From: Chloroflexota bacterium | GTDB taxonomy: Bacteria > Chloroflexota > Limnocylindria > Limnocylindrales > CSP1-4 | Length of the DNA: 6,907 bases | Assembly (NCBI GenBank): GCA_013695255.1 | Contig: JACDAV010000412.1 | Location: 1-6,907, forward strand | Reading direction: 5' to 3' | In this document: positions 3,995 through 6,907 of the stretch, one piece after another | Layout: every line of letters starts with the position of its first letter | How positions within the stretch are numbered: the first letter of the stretch is position 1 | Translations under genes and position numbers: made by a program | The notes under the pieces: model-generated | What the model saw: only the letters and a program-made list of their open reading frames with translations | Database searches by the model: none | Told to the model about the DNA's origin: nothing

Positions 3995-6037
3995 ATGGAC
4001 GAGCCCGGCCGGTCGGCCGATGGACGCCTTCGCCACCCCCGCAAGCCACTCGGCCTGGACGGTCCATCGCCGTTCCCGCCCATCGCGGACTACGCGTTCC
4101 TGTCCGACTGCGAGACCACGGCGCTGGTCGCCCCCAGCGGCAACGTGGAGTGGCTGTGCCTGCCGCGGATGGACTCGCCCAGCATCTTCGGCGCGATCCT
4201 CGACCGCGATGCGGGCGGCTTCCGGTTCGGCCCTGCGGACGCCCGCGTCCCGGCGGCCCGCCGGTACCTGCCCGGCACGATGGTCCTGGAGACGAGCTGG
4301 AGCACGCCCACCGGCTGGGTGATCGTCCGCGACGTCCTGCTCATCGGGCCCTGGCGCAACGAGACGGCCCGTTCCCGGAACCATCGGCGGACGCCGACCG
4401 ACTACGACGCCGAGCACGTCCTGCTGCGGACGGTCCGGTGCGTGAACGGCGAGGTCCAGATGGTCCTCGACTGCGAACCGGTCTTCGACTACGGGCGCAC
4501 CCTCGGGACGTGGTCGTACGAGGGCAAGGGCTACCGGGCCGGCGTCTGCCGCGCCGAGGGCAGCGACGTCGAGCTGCGCATGACCAGCGACATGAACCTC
4601 GGCTTCGAGGGGCCACGCGCGCTGTCGCGGACCCTGCTCAAGGAGGGTCAGCAGCGCTTCTGTGCACTGTCGTGGGGCGGTCGAGGCGGCCCGAAGACGT
4701 TCACCAACGCCTATGAGCGGCTCGTCTGGACGGCGCACCACTGGCAGCACTGGCTGGCCCGCGGCCGGTTCCCGGATCACCCGTGGCGGTCGTACCTCGA
4801 GCGGTCCGCCCTGACGCTGCGCGGCCTGACCTACGACCCGAGCGGCGCGATCATCGCCGCCGCCACGACGTCGCTCCCGGAGACCCCGGGCGGCGAGCGC
4901 AACTGGGACTACCGCTACTCGTGGATCCGCGACTCGACGTTCGCGCTGTGGGGCCTGTACACGCTCGGCTTCGAGTGGGAGGCGAACGACTTCATGTACT
5001 TCGTCGCCGATGCCGCCGACGGCGACGAGGATCTCCAGATCATGTACGGCATCGGCGGCGAGCGGACGCTGACCGAGCGGACGCTCGATCACCTCCAGGG
5101 CTACGAGGGCGCGCGGCCGGTGCGGGTCGGGAACGACGCCTACGCGCAGCGTCAGCACGACATGTGGGGGGCGGTCCTCGACTCCGTCTACCTGCACACG
5201 ACGTCGCGCGACCACCTCGACGAGCGGATCTGGCCGATCCTCGTCAAGCAGGTCGAGGCGGCAATCACGTACTGGCGCGAGCCGGACCGCGGGATCTGGG
5301 AGGTCCGCGGCGATCCGAAGCACTTCACCTCCTCGAAGCTGATGTGCTGGGTGGCTGCCGACCGAGGGACGCGCCTGGCGCACCTGAAAGGCGACACCGC
5401 GACCGCGGAGCGCTGGCAGGCGGCGGCGGACGAGATGCATGCCGACATCTGTGCCAACGGCACGGACAAGCGCGGCGTGTTCAGGCAGCACTACGACACC
5501 GACGCGCTTGACGCCTCGCTGCTCCTGATGCCGCTCGTCCGCTTCCTCCCCGCCGATGACGAGCGGATCCGCCGGACCGTCCTCGCCATCGCCGACGAGC
5601 TGACGGAGGAAGGCCTTGTCCTGCGCTATCGCCCGGAGGAGACGGACGACGGGCTGCGTGGCGAGGAGGGCTCGTTCACGATCTGCTCGTTCTGGCTGGT
5701 CTCCGCGCTGGTGGAGATCGGCGAGCTGCATCGCGCCCGGCGTCTGTGCGAGAAGCTGCTGTCGTACGCCAGCACGCTGGGCCTGTACGGCGAGGAGATC
5801 GATCCCCAGACCGGGCGGCACCTCGGCAACTTCCCCCAGGCCTTCACGCACCTGGCCCTGATCAATGCCGTCATGCACGTCATCGACGCCGAGGGCCGTC
5901 ATGCGCGTCCGGCGGAGCCCCTCTCGCCGACCAGCACGCGCCAGGGCGGACGGCGCAACGGCCGGGCGGACGCGGCCACGCCCGGTCCGGTCAGCCAGCG
6001 TGCCCGGGCTGACAACGTGGCACCACCGAACAGCTGA
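3995..6037 (+). CDS. glycoside hydrolase family 15 protein (trehalase/glucoamylase type)
   Basis: A complete 680-residue GH15 enzyme, an inverting hydrolase of alpha-glucosidic bonds. The domain layout (trehalase-like N-terminal domain plus (alpha/alpha)6 barrel, no signal peptide) is that of cytoplasmic GH15 proteins that include alpha,alpha-trehalases of actinobacteria; glucoamylase or dextran-glucosidase activity remains possible. The N-terminal beta domain begins P-I-A-D-Y-A-F-L-S-D-C-E-T (29-41) and has E-W-L-C-L-P-R-M-D-S-P-S-I-F (52-65). The catalytic part has R-N-W-D-Y-R-Y-S-W-I-R-D (302-313), G-I-W-E-V-R-G with E436 as the likely general acid, G-E-E-G-S-F with E557 or E558 as the likely general base, C-S-F-W just after it, and the terminal N-F-P-Q-A-F-T-H-L-A-L motif ending near 621. 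A 46-residue Pro/Arg/Ser-rich tail (635-680) follows. ATG 3995 is preferred because GAGGAGG (3986-3992) precedes it; an in-frame GTG at 3959 is an alternative. It starts 113 bases after the oxidoreductase stop and is probably transcribed alone. Confidence 0.92.
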   Translation: MDEPGRSADGRLRHPRKPLGLDGPSPFPPIADYAFLSDCETTALVAPSGNVEWLCLPRMDSPSIFGAILDRDAGGFRFGPADARVPAARRYLPGTMVLETSWSTPTGWVIVRDVLLIGPWRNETARSRNHRRTPTDYDAEHVLLRTVRCVNGEVQMVLDCEPVFDYGRTLGTWSYEGKGYRAGVCRAEGSDVELRMTSDMNLGFEGPRALSRTLLKEGQQRFCALSWGGRGGPKTFTNAYERLVWTAHHWQHWLARGRFPDHPWRSYLERSALTLRGLTYDPSGAIIAAATTSLPETPGGERNWDYRYSWIRDSTFALWGLYTLGFEWEANDFMYFVADAADGDEDLQIMYGIGGERTLTERTLDHLQGYEGARPVRVGNDAYAQRQHDMWGAVLDSVYLHTTSRDHLDERIWPILVKQVEAAITYWREPDRGIWEVRGDPKHFTSSKLMCWVAADRGTRLAHLKGDTATAERWQAAADEMHADICANGTDKRGVFRQHYDTDALDASLLLMPLVRFLPADDERIRRTVLAIADELTEEGLVLRYRPEETDDGLRGEEGSFTICSFWLVSALVEIGELHRARRLCEKLLSYASTLGLYGEEIDPQTGRHLGNFPQAFTHLALINAVMHVIDAEGRHARPAEPLSPTSTRQGGRRNGRADAATPGPVSQRARADNVAPPNS

Positions 6038-6208
6038 TTCGCCGCCGGCGGATGGACCGGTGCGGTCTGGTGCACTGCGGAGGTGCAACCGGTACCGCCG
6101 TTCCGTGACAGGCCCGGACCATCGCGCCGCAGACCATCGCGGACCAGACCCCTAGCGTCCCGACCACACCCCATTCGCACCTGACGACGCCAGGGAGAAG
6201 CCCACCCC
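6038..6208 (+). promoter_or_regulatory. repeat-rich promoter region of the CAP-protein gene
   Basis: This 171-base gap begins with the loopless palindrome CCGCCGGCGG (6042-6051), a weak end signal for the GH15 gene. Then come two ACCGGT palindromes (6056-6061 and 6088-6093), 32 bp apart or about three helical turns; a direct repeat GACCATCGCG (6117-6126 and 6132-6141) with 15-bp period; and long-range arms GGTCTGGT (6064-6071) and ACCAGACC (6143-6150). A -10-like TAGCGT lies at 6153-6158, and AGGGAG (6192-6197) is a ribosome-binding site 11 bases before the ATG at 6209. The repeats upstream of the -10 could be regulator sites, but no known operator was recognised. Confidence 0.4.
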
Positions 6209-6907
6209 ATGTCCTCCGCCGCGCCGCGGCCCTCGGCCGCGACGGTCACGCCTCGTCACCCCTCGCGCCGCTCGCTCGGCGGTCGCCGGGCGGCGCTGGT
6301 GACCGCCGTCGCATTCGCGATCAGCTCGGTCGGCCTGCTCGGCGCCCCCGCGCCCGTCGCCGCGTGGAGCGCCGGTGAGTTCAGCTCGGCGTCCGAGCAG
6401 CAGCTAATCGCCCTGACCAACCGGTCGCGCGCCAACGCCGGGCTCCCCGCCCTGAAGGTCGATTCCGCGCTGACGACGATCGCGCGCTGGCGCAGCAAGG
6501 ACATGATCACGCGCAACTACTTCAGTCACGACATCCCCGGCGGCGGTCAGGTCTTCGACGAGCTCCAGCGCCGCGGCTACTGCTTCAAGCTGGCCGGCGA
6601 GAACATCGGCTGGAACACGTATCCGGACGATGCCGCCACCCAGGCGATCCACCAGATGTTCCTCGACAGCCCGGGTCATCGGGCGAACATCATGGGCAAG
6701 GCCTGGGATCACGTCGGCGTCGGGGCGTACAAGGGATCCGACGGAAAGAAGATGTGGACGGTGCTGTTCGCCGACAAGTGCGGAACGGCCCCCGCGCCCA
6801 CCGCGAAGCCGACGGCCAAGCCGACGCCCAGGCCGACCGCCAGGCCGACGCCGCGACCCAGCCCCAGGGCCACCGCCAGGCCGGCGCCCCGGGCCACGGC
6901 CAAGGCC
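6209..6907 (+). CDS. secreted CAP-domain (SCP/PR1/YkwD) protein, 5' part
   Basis: The frame is open from ATG 6209 through the right edge (233 codons seen, no stop). Residues 1-52 form an export signal: a long basic start with S-R-R-S-L-G-G (19-25, faintly Tat-like), a hydrophobic core A-L-V-T-A-V-A-F-A-I (29-38) continuing to about 46, and probable cleavage after P-V-A-A (49-52). The CAP domain spans about 62-192: L-T-N-R-S-R-A-N-A-G-L (69-79), Y-F-S-H-D (104-108, H107), A-G-E-N-I (129-133, E131) and S-P-G-H-R-A-N-I-M (154-162, H157), so the conserved His/Glu cavity residues are present. C125 and C191 could form a disulfide. From about 195 a Pro/Thr/Ala tail with regular Lys or Arg begins and runs off the window. 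CAP proteins are extracellular; bacterial ones are mostly of unknown function, with roles proposed at the cell wall. The start is supported by AGGGAG at 6192-6197. A cell-surface or secreted location is inferred. Confidence 0.88.
   Translation, partial: MSSAAPRPSAATVTPRHPSRRSLGGRRAALVTAVAFAISSVGLLGAPAPVAAWSAGEFSSASEQQLIALTNRSRANAGLPALKVDSALTTIARWRSKDMITRNYFSHDIPGGGQVFDELQRRGYCFKLAGENIGWNTYPDDAATQAIHQMFLDSPGHRANIMGKAWDHVGVGAYKGSDGKKMWTVLFADKCGTAPAPTAKPTAKPTPRPTARPTPRPSPRATARPAPRATAKA
6791..6907 (+). repeat. imperfect repeats coding a Pro/Thr/Lys/Arg-rich tail
   Basis: Degenerate 12-base-scale units encode steps such as P-T-A-K, P-T-P-R, P-T-A-R and P-S-P-R, starting at residue 195 of the CAP protein and continuing past the edge. 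The residues suggest an extended, cationic linker outside the cell. Its full length cannot be seen, and such stretches are prone to slippage or assembly collapse. Confidence 0.75.

Noticed and set aside
2769..4067. A 432-codon minus-strand frame across the oxidoreductase gene
   Set aside because: Same cause: antisense shadow of a conserved gene, with no family motif of its own and no ribosome-binding site.
3878..6088. A 736-codon open frame on the minus strand across the whole GH15 gene
   Set aside because: Its sequence is Arg/Ala/Val/Leu-rich with no recognisable domain, and it mirrors a clearly conserved GH15 gene. Strong third-position GC bias removes stops from the antisense frame.
6709..6903. 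Minus-strand Gly/Val/Ala-rich frame over the right end
   Set aside because: It is the complement of the Pro/Thr/Lys/Arg repeat of the CAP protein; its regularity comes only from that repeat.

Overview
This window is high-GC bacterial DNA (roughly 70% G+C by eye, third codon positions almost all G or C). The gene set is a DUF1801 protein, a PEP-mutase-like protein, a DrrB-like permease remnant, a YdeI/OmdA protein, a luciferase-like monooxygenase, a GH15 hydrolase and a secreted CAP-domain protein with a Pro/Thr/Lys/Arg-rich tail. Two genes have a -10-like hexamer almost touching their start codon. Together these suggest an environmental Chloroflexota (Limnocylindria-like) or, less likely, an actinobacterium. 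That placement is inference; no rRNA or other phylogenetic marker is present.

Layout. 1-374 is the 3' part of a DUF1801 gene entering from the left. It converges on a minus-strand isocitrate lyase/PEP mutase-family gene (451-1275). Divergent from that gene is a DrrB-type ABC-2 permease lacking its first ~80 residues (about 1327-1933, with a possible fortuitous ATG at 1274). A complete YdeI/OmdA-family gene (1941-2534) follows 7 bases after the permease stop. A 387-base gap (2535-2921) has small hairpins, a second copy of the downstream promoter motif and a possible scrap of decayed coding sequence. Then come a complete LLM-class oxidoreductase (2922-3881, probably leaderless), a complete cytoplasmic GH15 trehalase/glucoamylase-type hydrolase (3995-6037), a repeat-rich 171-base promoter region, and the first 233 codons of a secreted CAP (SCP/PR1/YkwD) protein (6209 to the right edge).

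The genes do not form an evident pathway or a defence or mobile system. They look like separately transcribed chromosomal accessory and metabolic genes; only the permease remnant and the YdeI gene look co-transcribed. I saw no tRNA, rRNA, CRISPR array, transposase or integrase. The most unusual spot is the 1273-1330 junction, where a well-formed gene is set head-to-head against a beheaded permease, with the two possible start codons sharing the palindrome CATG.
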